NCBI RefSeq assembly: GCF_036588685.1
Contig: NC_086381.1
Location: 49,785,431 to 49,849,430, forward strand
Reading direction: 5' to 3'
DNA length: 64,000 bases
DNA from: Mytilus trossulus
Taxonomy: Eukaryota > Mollusca > Bivalvia > Mytilida > Mytilidae
Below are positions 24,776-35,732 of the stretch, one piece after another. The translations under genes were made by a program, and so were the position numbers. Numbering within the stretch: position 1 is the first letter of the stretch; each line of letters starts with the position of its first letter. The notes beneath the pieces are model-generated. The model was not told where the DNA came from. It did no database searches and saw only the letters and a list, made by a program, of their open reading frames with translations.

Positions 24776-25646
24776 TAATTCCAATATGTAAGTGGTCGAC
24801 ACTATCGCCGTATAGAAATCCCATTAAGATTGAAAGTAACTGAATTTAAATAATTGTGTGTTCGAAACATTGCAGTATAGTTGAAATCTTACAAAGAAAA
24901 CGAGGTCATCAAAGAATCATTTTATTTTACAATATTGATAAGGTATACTAAAATAGAGGTTGAAGATACAAGAGGGACATTCAAACTCACCAGTCGAAAA
25001 ATAAACTGGCTAAAACATGGCTAAAAAGGGGAACTGACCAAAAGACAACATAAGTACACGGAACACAATATATAAAAAAAGACTCAGCAACACGAAAGAA
25101 TTGTCTTAAACAGATTTTATCACCATACGTGAACATGGAACAAACATTATTATATCACTGCACGTTTAAGAATACCAGTGGAAAATTTTTATACGATCAT
25201 GTTTATAAAAGTACAAAAGTCATTACGTATCGTATAGTAAGTGCAATATGAATGACATTGATCTATCATATAACACAAGGTTCAGTAATGAGAAATTATA
25301 TTACAGTTTTATTTAAACATGCTATTTACAATGTTTGGTGATCTGTTATTCACACGACGTAATGTTTGTGGTTATTCGTGGAACGTATTATCATAATTTT
25401 GTATAATGCAGGTGAGGTGGGAGGTGATATGTTCGCGAATGTTCATCAATAACATAATATAATATCCAAGTCATAATGACAGGGCAAGACAATGAAATGT
25501 GACAAAATGTTCGGCACAAAGCATATCATTCCATCGTATGTATTATTGATGATGCATTCAATATAACTATTATAATTCAATAAAACATGTATATTCAACT
25601 GAGGAAAGTCGCAGATGGTATAATATTTGACAATCCGTCTGTCCAC

Positions 25647-27250
25647 CAGGGATGGGCACGATTACTCACAAATATAATCGATTAATAATCGATTACATGA
25701 AGGATTTTTGTGCAATCGATTAATAATCGATTACTCAAATTTTAGTATGTAATCGATTACAATCGATTATTTTATCAAAAGTAATTACACTACTTTTCGA
25801 TGACTGTCAATTCCATGCTTCAACATTTCAACCAAAAATTAAATGAGTAACACACAATTATATTGCTTAACATTTGTATAGTGGAAATTAAGAATTTTAC
25901 CAAATGCATCGTTTAAAGCATTGTTTCTAAATTATAAGTTAATATCTGTTTTTTAGATCAAATCTCTTGATGAAGATTAGAAATATTCAAAAAATCTTGA
26001 AATTTTGACTTTCAACACAAATGAAAGATGTCATCGCATTGCATTATTTATAACTAATTGTTTTTCAAAAATTTAGCTCTCTTACTGACTTGCGTTAGTT
26101 ATTTTGTTTTTACTCTTTAAAAAATTTTTTTTTAGCATAGTTATTATAATGTTTACAGAAATATAAAAAAAAAGTAGTATCATTAATTAGTTCAGCTAAT
26201 TTTTAAGATCAAAATTTATTTTTTATAATGACATGCATGACTTAAACCTTTTGTTTGGATAACCACCCTAATTACAGATTATTTAACTGCCACTGAAGTA
26301 CAATTTATAACCTGAGGCTAAATAATGTCAATCTCCTTCTTAATTAGACATAAGTTAATTGAAATAAAAACAAAGTATGTTTGTTATTGATTAGAAGGCT
26401 TTGATCATCTCATTAGTAAAGGCAAGAATGTTGTTAAGATTTGTTTACTTCTTCAATCAAATCATATACAAAATATATTTATAGTGTCAAAGGGATACAT
26501 GTATCTATTTCTAAAAAGAAGTGCTATGAATTGCCATTGGTTCATTGTTAAAAGGACTTTGTGTTCTTTTTTTAATTTAATTTATATACATGTACAATGT
26601 ATATCATAACATTTAAGAAATCAACTGTTTATCTATTCCAAGCTTTAATTTCAACTCTGATTGAAAATGATGGTGTATACAGGAAATGTAATACAAATAA
26701 GCTTACTACTTTAAAAAAAAATGTAGTACAGAACTTAATGAAAGACAGACACATTTCTTATTTAAGAACTATTTTATTATTTAAGATCTATTTTATTATT
26801 TCAAATCTATTTTCTTATTTTAATATTAATATTAAAGCTCTTGAATTATTGACAAGCACTTACATTCATTTGTTTCAAAAGCTAGATATAAAGTAAATTT
26901 AGGTAGGGGATCTGGTTACTCATAATGCAGCTTGAGACAATAGGCAGAACTAAGGCAGTTGCTTAACTCTCAAGTATTGTTGATGCATAATATTTTATCT
27001 GTACTACAAAGTGATAGCATACATATATTTCCTATGAAATAGGTTATTTTTCATCAAACTATTTTACTAAAGTAATCGAAATGTAATCGAAAAGTAACCG
27101 ATGATTACATCCAAATGTTTGCTGTAATCGATTAAATTACGATTACATGTAATCGAAAATGTCTTCGATTACAGATTACTGTCGATTACTTGAAAAAATG
27201 TAATCAATAACAATCGATTACGATTACAGATTACGATTACCCCATTCCTG
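25647..27250. mobile_element. hAT-like non-autonomous transposon, 1,604 bp (unit B only)
   Basis: Ends are CAGGGATGGGCACGATTAC on the left and, reverse-complemented, CAGGAATGGGGTAATCGTAA on the right. It is flanked by a perfect 8-bp duplication CTGTCCAC (25,639-25,646 and 27,251-27,258). CAGGG-type ends with an 8-bp duplication are hallmarks of hAT. Unit A (14,397) and unit D (46,140) have the uninterrupted site. Both subterminal regions are packed with ATCGATTA, TAATCGATTAC and similar words, probably transposase-binding repeats. The interior is AT-rich. A 99-codon frame at 26,597-26,896 has no domain I recognise. Confidence 0.88.
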
Positions 27251-27639
27251 CTGTCCACAGCTTAATGCTTTCCTTTTAAGCGGATTATCTTCAGATTTGA
27301 TCTAATGTTACATCTCACCTACACTACGGATAAAATCAATAATCGCATAATCTGAAATATAAAACCAATTTTGGTAATAATATATCATAGCTATACCTGA
27401 ATACTAAAATACAATACCGCGATAGCGTCTCCGTTTTTAATCGTATGTTTTTCTCTAATTCGAAATTATGCTTCTGTTTACCATAACTATATAATGGGAA
27501 GTTGAATATCAAAATAATATGATAGAAGGTCCACGTTTGCCAGAAGGGATTAAAAAAAAATCAATGTCAATTCTGGTCGCTTGGATTGTATTTGATATCA
27601 TATGTTTTTCGGAGTAAAAAGGTTTGGTATCTTTTACTT

Positions 27640-27727
27640 TGCGTTTTCTTATTTGATTTTGCCATGTGATTATGGACTTTCCGAATTGATTTTCCTCTGA
27701 GTTCAGTATTTTTGTGATTTTACTTTT
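27640..27727 (+). repeat. Short insertion in unit B (~88 bp)
   Basis: Compared with unit A (14,781) and D (46,540), B carries extra sequence between CTTTTACTT and TTTTTACTAG. The flanking TTTTACT looks like a target duplication. The insert (TTTGATTTTGCCATGTGATT, GAGTTCAGTATTTTTGTGAT) resembles the piece at 34,985-35,075 in gene 3 intron 1, so it belongs to a dispersed family. Confidence 0.6.
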
Positions 27728-28436
27728 TACTAGTATTCGAAAATCAAAAAGGTATTATAATTCTATAGAAAAGATCCGTAATATGTGCATATGATCGTAG
27801 TCTGAGATATATATTAGTATTTATAATTTTGAATTTTGTCCTAAATAGGTGCATGTAATCTTTAAATTTTAGTGCACACTAGATGAAAACAACCGAATTA
27901 GACTCATTTTGATATCTTTTCATAATCATCATATGGTTTCGTTTCGAAAAAGACTGTTTGCTACAAAATGTTTGTGGTTAAATTGCCAATGCATGATAAA
28001 TGTACTAAGTAGTTTTCAAAGGTACATGTACCAGGATGATAATTTAATACGCCTACATAAGACTCATCAGTTACGATCAAAACAGTTATAAAAGTCAAAC
28101 AAGTGCAAAGTTAAAGAGCATTAAGGAGTGTATATATATGTACTCTTTTTAAAACAAAACTGCTTTTTAAAAGTATTCAAGCGATATAAATATTTACTCC
28201 TTAGAAACGGAGAAAATTGATAGCCATAAGGTGTATCGATATATGACAGAAAACCCATAAACATGTATAGTTAAATTAAATTGTAAGGAACAGTGCTTTA
28301 TTGCTTTGATATTCTTGCTTTATTTCATACTTACGGACACTTTTATGGACGCAATCACGAGTTAGTTGAACGCTATGGTATAACTGTTTCACATGACGAT
28401 AGATAGGTTCCAATCGTCATAACCACAATGATGTCC

Positions 28437-28985
28437 CTTTTTTCTCGCCTACTGAATTTGTTCACCGATTTTGTACATTCACGAGCAATATGACGGGTAC
28501 CACTAGTGGAGCATTACCTGCTTACCCTACCGAAGCACCAGCGATCACCTGTGCTCGAGTTGGTCAGTCTTCAGTTTTCCGTGTTGTTTTCGCATACTAT
28601 TGTTTGTCTTTTGATCCTTTTCCTTAATATCATTATGATTTTGTTAACATTCCAAGTGAAGTACCAGATGTTATACTATTTGCCGATTTAGTCAGTTACA
28701 CGATATGTGTTTTCTGTCTATAATCGATTTGTTGTTACAATACTATCACCTTTGTTCTAAGAGGATCATCTTCACATTAGAAAGAACGTGTCAAGTCACA
28801 AAAACAATTACTGTTGATTGACTTATTTTTATTTTAGCTGATATCAATGTTCGTTGATTGCAGAAAGCTTGCATTTTCGTGGATATTTGTTTTCGAGGTT
28901 TTGTCAATCTCTGTATACAAAACATATTGAAAATATGATATTTGTGGAACATTTGAAATTGTGGTTCACTTGTACCCACGAAACA
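28437..28985 (+). mobile_element. Retroelement-tail insertion shared by units B and C, absent from A
   Basis: Unit A (16,960-16,990) runs directly from the CCACAATACCG site to CACGAAAATTGGTATCCAAC. B carries about 550 bp more, including GACGGGTACCACTAGTGGAG and ACCGAAGCACCAGCGATCAC, a diverged tail copy. Unit C has the same piece, split by the 6.8-kb transposon (36,446-36,583 and 43,396-43,740). The shared insertion groups B with C. Confidence 0.65.
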
Positions 28986-29093
28986 CACGAGAATTGGTAT
29001 CCAACGAAAAATCATGAATCCACAGTACAAATTCGATAACAATATAATCAGCATATAGATTGAAAGAGGACTGGTAACATAACACCATATTAA

Positions 29094-29366
29094 GGTGGTA
29101 CCCAACACTTGGACTAAAATTAATTTGGCTCGTTTAATTTTCATAAAATTTTATCAAAGTACTTACTTTGACCCTTTAACAAAAATATAAAAAAATGAAA
29201 AATTTTGAACCAACCGTTTTGTCAGAAAAATTACACTGGTTATATAGCAGTTTGACAATCATCAATTTTGATCATTGAGAAGCTTAATATTCCTCTTACA
29301 ACACAACGTAATTAAAACGTTCAGCTGACTTTACAGAGTTATCTCCCTGTAGTGTTAGGTGCCACC
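29094..29366 (+). mobile_element. Complete TTAA MITE, 273 bp (unit B only)
   Basis: TTAA flanks at 29,090-29,093 and 29,367-29,370. Inverted ends are GGTGGTACCCAACACT and GGTGGCACCTAACACT. Unit A has the near-empty site CATACTAATTCGTGC at 17,090. Another full copy lies in the opposite orientation at 56,996-57,269. The GG start and TTAA site are shared with the 7.87-kb element, so both may use one transposase family (Kolobok- or piggyBac-type). Confidence 0.88.
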
Positions 29367-29486
29367 TTAATTCTTGCAACTATAACGGTTTCATTTTAAT
29401 TGTATCATATTTTAATTTGAAAGAAGGTTTCCTCTTACCATGACCTAAGTGTAATGGAAAAGTAATTTTACATGGGGAACACTTAA

Positions 29487-30035
29487 GGAATAACAGTACT
29501 GTAGTTGAAGAGTTGCCACCGTCAATTGTAGATTTGACGGTCGCAAATGCAGTTTTACTGGCGACGCGTAGCGGAGACAGTAAAACGGAGATTTGCGACC
29601 GTCAAATCAAAATTGACGGTGGCAACTCTTCAACTACAGTACTGTTATTCCGATTCTAATGCATTATAAAAAGAAAAAATACGATAAAACTTGAAAAAAA
29701 TGTCTAAATTTGTCAAATAAAAAAAAAATCCGCGAAACTTCATGAATGATTTTGGCACAAAGACTTCGTGGCTAAACGTGACGTCATACAAATGAAAACT
29801 TACAAACTGGAGGTTATTACGTTACCTCTACGCTTCAAATTCGAATAAAATTACATTACAACGGCAAATTCGAGGTAGGTGTTGTTTTATTTTTGATTAT
29901 ATAGTAGTAATCGAACATTTGTTGATTCATCAATTCAAAATGGCGGGTCTCTCCTTAGTTACGCATGGTCAACTGTGGATTTGACGGCAACTTTTAGCCA
30001 ATGAAAAAAATTGTTACATCCAAATTGCATTAGAA
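29487..30035. mobile_element. Hairpin-headed insertion (unit B only)
   Basis: 29,487-29,651 is a 165-bp hairpin with arms of about 74 bp. It starts GGAATAACAGTACTGTAGTT, ends with the complement, and has the loop GCGACGCGTAGCGGAGAC. A 380-bp tail follows, bounded by ATTCTAATGCAT (29,653) and TGCATTAGAAT (30,023). Unit A lacks all of this (17,185-17,220 is continuous). No ORF is seen. The class is unknown; it is a fold-back type with the hairpin at one end. Confidence 0.75.
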
Positions 30036-31979
30036 TTTTTTGTGGGAGGGGATTTAAAAAATTATTTCATATCAATTTCTTGTCACCAGGATCAGATTTG
30101 CTATCAGATCTTCTGAGAGGTAGAAAGCAATATTTGATATCTTGGATCCAAAATAAAAAGTATTATAATATTACTGTATAAGATTCTTCCAATGTCCATA
30201 TGATATTAGTCTAAAAGTAGTAGATTTTAATCATAACTCGTATCGCATATTTGGGCGCGGGTAATGTGATATTGCTCTTTGTGAATTATTTTGTTTACTT
30301 CTTGTAACCGTTAGAATATTATTTTATTCTGGTAAGTTTTTTAATGTAATATATTCAATTTTACACAAGATGAATAGAGTAAGAAATGGGGCTTCCAAAA
30401 AGAAACTGATAACCACCAATTACCCTTAAGTATGAAATAAACATGCAATGCAGACGAACAAAAATGACAAGAATGTGTAAACGAAACACAGACATATGTT
30501 CACTAGTTAATCGATAATATATGTGGTGATGTTACACCATTTTTCCAATATTGGTGGAGGTTGGTACCTATTAAAGCGTTAAAAACCCGCTGCATTTATT
30601 TGCACATGTCCTAAGTCAGGAATCAAATGTTCAGTAGTTGTGGTTAATTGTTGTGGTGCATAAGTGTTTCATGTTTCTCGTTTTTTATATTGATTAAACC
30701 ATTGGTTGTCCCGTTTGAATGGTTAAACACAAGTCATTGGACCTGATATAAATTCTATGCAAAGTTGCTGTCAATAGTTCGCCAACTGTTTATTCCTAGT
30801 TCTAAAATTCCTTTACAAACGAAAACATAAATAGAAGATATGTCCTCCTATATCAAAAGTATACATTTCCTAATAGCTAATATCCTAAACATAAATTGCA
30901 ATTAAAGTCTCTTTGCAATATACAAACAGCTGTACAACAAAACCACGTGTTTTTGAAGGTTTGAAGCTACACGATACTGCATTAAGGAATGGTCAACATG
31001 AATTAAGAGATTTAAGATAGACTGTAATAATTTTATGTGGGGTTTAATCAGGCAAACCTCTAGCAAATATCACGTAGAAGCAAGTTTGATAGGAATTTTG
31101 ATATAAAACAAATTATTTTTTGCACCTCACTTTATAAAATCCAAATTGATGACCTTTTATTCATGCCTATGACTACCATTCGTAATTCAAGTATTGTAAA
31201 TGGATTTAATATTCACCTCGTCACTCTTTTGTAACAGATTATTTTGAATCGTAGATTGTGGCACTTTGTAAGGGCTTTTACGTCTGCATATTAAAATCTA
31301 CTTAGTTTGACAATATCTTATATTGTGCTCACATGGGAGCCTATAATGCACTACCATAAAGGTGTTATACCACCAAATTAATGTACTCCACATCCATTTG
31401 CGTATGAAAAGAGTCGAAACAAAATCTTCCCTTAAATTTGACAGTTGTAGCAAATCTATCCTACATTTCTATGCAGTAAAACCATCTTGGTGTTTATTTG
31501 CACCACTATTTTTTTTTATTTGGCGATTCTTTGGAATATTTGGAAACTGGAAGTTACATGGTTACTCAAGATTGTACACGACTTAAAAAGACACAAACAG
31601 TTGCACTAATGGTTTTTTTTTCTAAAATGCCATGGAACGTATGTGAAATTTTATCTATAGTACTGGAGATGATAAATTTAACACAAACCAAGTAATTTTT
31701 TATATGAAACAAAGATAAATTCTGCATAATTATTTTATTAAAAAGTGTAAAAACAATGGCTGATAGGGGATATTGATTGGGGTATTACACCTTGAGAGAT
31801 TTATTATGCCAATTGCAGGTTTTTGAAATAGATCAATTTACGAAAGTTTGGTCCTTTATATATATTTTGATATAGTAGAAATGTAAAGTCATGTTTTTCA
31901 AAACATAACTCTAGTTCATTAATACAATCGACTTAAATTAAAACAGAAAACGAATTTCGTAACAAACTTTTATATAGTA

Positions 31980-32278
31980 TTATTTTTTCGATAATTCAAA
32001 AGGTGCACATGGATTTGTCTTATCTATCTGGTCTTTTATTACTTTCAGCAGGTCTTTCAGAACTTGAAAGTTGTCGACGGCAAATAAGTGATCAGGTTTA
32101 GGTTGACTGACATACGATGTGAGTTCGTCCTTGCCATTATTCGAATGTCCACCAATCATTAATCCAAACACTTTTGCTTTAGCGTGCAACATAGGTAATA
32201 CTGATGAAAGAGTTCTTCCGCAGTTTGATTGTCCATCTGTAAGAATTAAAACTTCATGTTTGGTACCCTCCCGCATGC
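31980..32278 (-). CDS. Gene 3 exon 3 (C-terminal vWA and stop)
   Basis: The acceptor TTTCAG is followed by GCATGCGGGAGGG. The product reads GMREGTKHEVLILTDGQSNC, AKAKVFGLMIGGHSNNGKDE and NPCAPFELSKK. The length equals gene 2 exon 3, and the differences look like protein-level changes without stops. Confidence 0.82.
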
Positions 32279-35200
32279 CTGAAATGACAAAACTCCAAAG
32301 TATATTACTTACATTACATTAAACATCAAATGATGAATAAAATATTAATAGAAAAACATTTCAAGAGACTTTGCTTAAGGTAAAACACGCATGAAAAACA
32401 AGTTTAATAATAATGGATATTTTATAATAATAATGGATATTTTATAATAATAATGGATATTTTATAATAATAATGGATATGTTTTTGTCATTTTTATTTA
32501 GTCTTGGAGTTATCTGTTTTCTCCTACTTACATGACTTATGGTGTTATCGACGCAATACTATATTTCTATATTATTTAAGAAAGTAATGCTTCTTTTTGT
32601 AAATTCATTAGTGTGTGTAAGGGTTGACCAAACTACATTTTGTATGAAGCGCGGAGGTTCATTCTACAAATGTACGCACGGTCAACGCTTTTACAACCCT
32701 ATGATATTACTTTCAGAAGCATTCAATACTATACAACTACTGTCTTGTGATGACGTAGATATGCAGTTTTATTGATTTTAGAAAAAAAGTCCAATGGCCG
32801 AAGTGAATATCAGTTTTTAAAAGCCAATTGAACCACATATTTATCGAAACAAAAGACAGTACTAGTATTGGTTTTATTCCATATTCCGAGAAAATGTATG
32901 TATTGGCAATTATTTACCAAAACCAATTGTACATCAAACGTTTTTTACCAAAATTTATGCATGCAAATAAACTCATCATAAATACTAGGACTAAATTTAG
33001 TATATACGCCAGGCGCGCGTTTTGTCTACAAAAGACTCATCAGTGACGCTCGAATCCAAAAAAGTTAAAAAGGCCAAATAAAGTACGAAGTTGAAGAGCA
33101 TTGAGAACCAAAATTCCTAAAAGTTTTGCTAAATTCAGCTAAGATGATCTACGCCTGAGGTAGAAAAGTCTTAGTATTTTAAAAAAATCTAAAATTTGTA
33201 AACAGTAAATTCATAAATATAACCATATCAATGACAATTCATGTCAGCACAAAAAGTGCTGACTACTGGGCTTGTGATACCCTGAGGGAATAAAAGCACG
33301 CGACGTTTTGCGCGGTTAATATTCTTTTTCCGCAGATAATTATGCTTATATATTCAAAATCCTATTCATAATAAAAAGAAAAAAAAAAAAAAAGAAACTA
33401 CTATCACTTTATCAATATGGAATAATTATAATTACATTTTTTTCTTTATGATCAAGAACATTTTCTATATTTCCCTGTGCACGTTTTTTAAAAAACAGTA
33501 TGCCATTATGTAAAATTAATTTCGAAATTAAGAATAATCATACCTTTTGATGATGTAAACATTTGTATTGCCTTATAAAAGGCATCACCGGTACAGGTAT
33601 TTCCTCCTTGATATGGTACTGACTGTATTGCTGCCTTGAGCTCTGCTAAATTATGATTGCCATTGAAATCAAATTCTTCAACCACATTATTAGAATACTG
33701 AATCAGCGCCGCTCGGTTATAAACAGTACGTTTATTTGAAATAAAGGGATCTGTAGATGGACAGAGCAGGCCTAAAAGTTCACCTAATTGCTCTTTAACT
33801 ATTTCAAAGCTACCAGATCCTATGCTGCCAGACGAATCAAGAATGATCAATAAATCTCTGAAAACACCCGGCACCTTTGCTTTAACGGTTCCCTGAGAAG
33901 ACGTTGGATTTGTCTGCAGAAAACTGGTGATTACTGTATTTGCTGTTGATTGAATCGTTGGTTTTCTTGCTGCAATATATATTTATCATAATGAAAAAGT
34001 CATATTAATTTATAGCTTGAACTTATATGATACCGTTCATAAGCTTGATACATTTCATGTATTTGTGTTTATCATATAATCTTAATAAAATAGTATTTCC
34101 TCCTCGAAGAAATCTGTCTTTTTAAAACAAATTAAGTTGTATTAAGAAAGGCATACATTTGTAATATAAAAGGGCATAATCTAGCCTGAATATCGAAACA
34201 AGTCAAAAATCAATAACAAATTTTGCTTTAAGTTTATAGGCGTGTAAAGCGTGTAAAACATTGCCATTCGTTGTTTTTCTAAGCATGAATGGAGAAATCA
34301 ATTCAATATTGGAGCACCAACCGGTTGTTTCAGAATATCGAAAGCATAGAAATTATCAATAAACAATATATGTAATTTCATTATAATGAAATGAACTTAA
34401 GTTCTGGATAATTTTAATTTAAATCTTGGTCTTTTTCTGAAATTAGTTTTATTAAAACTTCTGTTTTTTCAACCCTGTATACCACCATTTCCCATGTGAA
34501 ATCATAATTTTGAAAATGCTTTGAACAACAAAATTATTTTATATTTCTTCCTGTGTGTTGTGTTCATTCTAACGTCAAACACGCGACTGATTAGAGTTGA
34601 TGTGAACCTTGCCTTTCAGTCACAGGACTTCAAATATTTCAATCATTTATGGGTTGATTTAAATACATATATAAGTAAGCAATGAATGTGTTAGTTTAAT
34701 TTGATAGATCCTTTTTGTGCTTCTATGTTAAATATTTGTTTGTTTTTGTTCTTATTCAGCATGTTCAGATTGTGTCACAGTGATGACTGCCGTACCCCTT
34801 TTTGACACTTTTACCTATTATATCTGTTTATTTAACGCATCGTTGTAAATATAATGGAATTTAATGCGACTGTCATACTACAAGTGAGAGGTTTAGCGCT
34901 ATGAAACCAGGTTCAATCCACCATTTTCTATATTTGAAAATGCCTGTACCATGTCAGAAATATGGCAGTTATTGTCCATTCGTCTGATGTGTTTTATCAT
35001 TTGATTTTGTCATTTGATATGTACTTTCCATTTTGAATTTTCCTCGGAGTTCAATATTTTTGTGATTTCCTGTTTGTTATTTAGTATTGTAAAAATGTAT
35101 CACTTTAACATAAATGAACGATATTTTGTATATCTGAAAAACATACATGTTGGTATAGATTTTCAATAATTCGTAGCAATTTAAAGTTCATTATCACCAT

Positions 35201-35732
35201 GTTCTTACAAATAAAAGTAACTTACAATAAAATCAACGGTACCAATTTTGTTGCACCAGATGCGCATTTCGACAATATATGTCTCTTCAGTGATGCTCGT
35301 GGCCAAAATATTTGAAATCCAAAGCTTATATAAAAGATGAAGAGCTATAATCCAAAAGGTCCAAAAAGTATAGCCAAATTCGTGAAAGGAATCAGAGCTT
35401 TGCACGAGGGAGATACATTCCTTAATTTATTATAATTTTTAATATTTTGTAACAGCAAATTTTAATAACACAAAAAATCCGTATTTTCATGCCAGTACCG
35501 AAGTACAAGTGTACTCTGTTATGACTGTATCAGTAGGACAGGGTTGGCCACCATTGTCTGGATACCTAAGAATGACCCTTTCTTTAGATCGTGCTCCAAA
35601 TCCATATACCTCGCTCCACTCGCTCCATTGCGATATTTGACAGTTAACTTTTTCTTTTGAAAATAGAAAACAGTGATTTGAACCAATCATAAACACCAAA
35701 ACTATAACTAACAGATCAATACGACCCACCAT
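31980..35732 (-). CDS. Gene 3: TSP1-like + vWA paralogue with damaged exon-1 donor
   Basis: Proposed exons are complement of 35,507-35,732, 33,544-33,969 and 31,980-32,278 (226 + 426 + 299 = 951 nt, 316 aa). Domains match gene 2. The MIDAS reads DSSGS with ILTDG, arguably closer to the canonical motif than gene 2. The linker is four codons shorter. Intron 1 carries two insertions (34,979-35,206 and 35,224-35,506). The second abuts exon 1, changing the donor from GTAAGT to GTACTT; GT and phase are kept but positions +4 to +6 are lost. If unspliced, the frame adds TSVLA after EYTC and stops, giving an 81-aa TSP1-only secreted peptide. The old GTAAGT now lies about 284 bp away, beyond that stop. 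Function is uncertain: pseudogene, weakly spliced gene, or truncated product. Confidence 0.7.
32404..32482. repeat. 20-bp VNTR in gene 3 intron 2
   Basis: AATAATAATGGATATTTTAT is repeated almost four times. Gene 2 intron 2 (20,555-20,600) has about two related units. This is a length-variable tandem repeat. Confidence 0.8.
32990..33300 (+). mobile_element. GTACCAGG...TACTGGGC-family repeat in gene 3 intron 2
   Basis: It passes through GCGCGTTTTGTCTACAAAAG and ACTCATCAGTGACGCTCGAA to GTGCTGACTACTGGGCTTGT. It is more complete than the paralogous copy in gene 2. Confidence 0.7.
33544..33969 (-). CDS. Gene 3 exon 2 (linker + N-terminal vWA)
   Basis: The acceptor TTGCAG is followed by CAAGAAAACCAACG. 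The vWA begins VFRDLLIILDSSGSIGSGSF and continues AALIQYSNNVVEEFDFNGNH and GGNTCTGDAFYKAIQMF. The donor is AAAG/GTATGA, as in gene 2. The frame is fully open. Confidence 0.82.
34979..35206 (+). mobile_element. Insertion in gene 3 intron 1, ~228 bp
   Basis: Gene 2 intron 1 is continuous across GTTATTGTCCTTACAAATAA (23,153). In gene 3 this is split after TTATTGTCC (34,978) and resumes at CTTACAAATAAAAGTAACTT (35,205). The insert contains TTTGATTTTGTCATTTGATA and GGAGTTCAATATTTTTGTGA, the dispersed piece also seen at 27,640. Confidence 0.7.
35224..35506 (+). mobile_element. Short repeat inserted exactly at the gene 3 exon-1 donor
   Basis: It begins just after GTAACTTAC (the donor complement) and ends at CAGTACCGAAGTACAA against the exon. 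Internal landmarks (ACCAGATGCGCATTTCGACA, GTCTCTTCAGTGATGCTCGT, AAGATGAAGAGCTATAATCC) place it in a subfamily of the ACTCATCAGTGACGCTC repeats. Two bases of the original boundary are lost. Confidence 0.75.
35507..35732 (-). CDS. Gene 3 exon 1 (signal peptide + TSP1-like)
   Basis: It encodes MVGRIDLLVIVLVFMIGSNH, CQISQWSEWSEVYGFGARSK and PDNGGQPCPTDTVITEYT. Most substitutions against gene 2 are conservative and the frame is open. The 3' boundary is the repaired-looking T/GTACTT at 35,507/35,506. Confidence 0.75.

Larger units (their letters stand above)
23155..35206 (-). repeat. Tandem segmental duplication, unit B
   Basis: Second ~12-kb unit: gene 2 exon 1, upstream region, then gene 3 exons 3 and 2. 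Exon-1 to exon-1 spacing is 11,878 bp (A to B) and 12,323 bp (B to C). Private insertions are 25,647-27,250, 27,640-27,727, 29,094-29,366 and 29,487-30,035. Private losses include the 13,380-13,790 block and most of the retroelement seen at 18,420-19,300. Confidence 0.85.

Noticed and set aside
26597-26896. 99-aa ORF inside the hAT-like element as a transposase
   Set aside because: Too short, low-complexity, and no hAT dimerisation or DDE motif could be seen.
28791-29144. 117-aa minus-strand ORF
   Set aside because: It crosses the border of the TTAA MITE and unit sequence; the reading frame is accidental.
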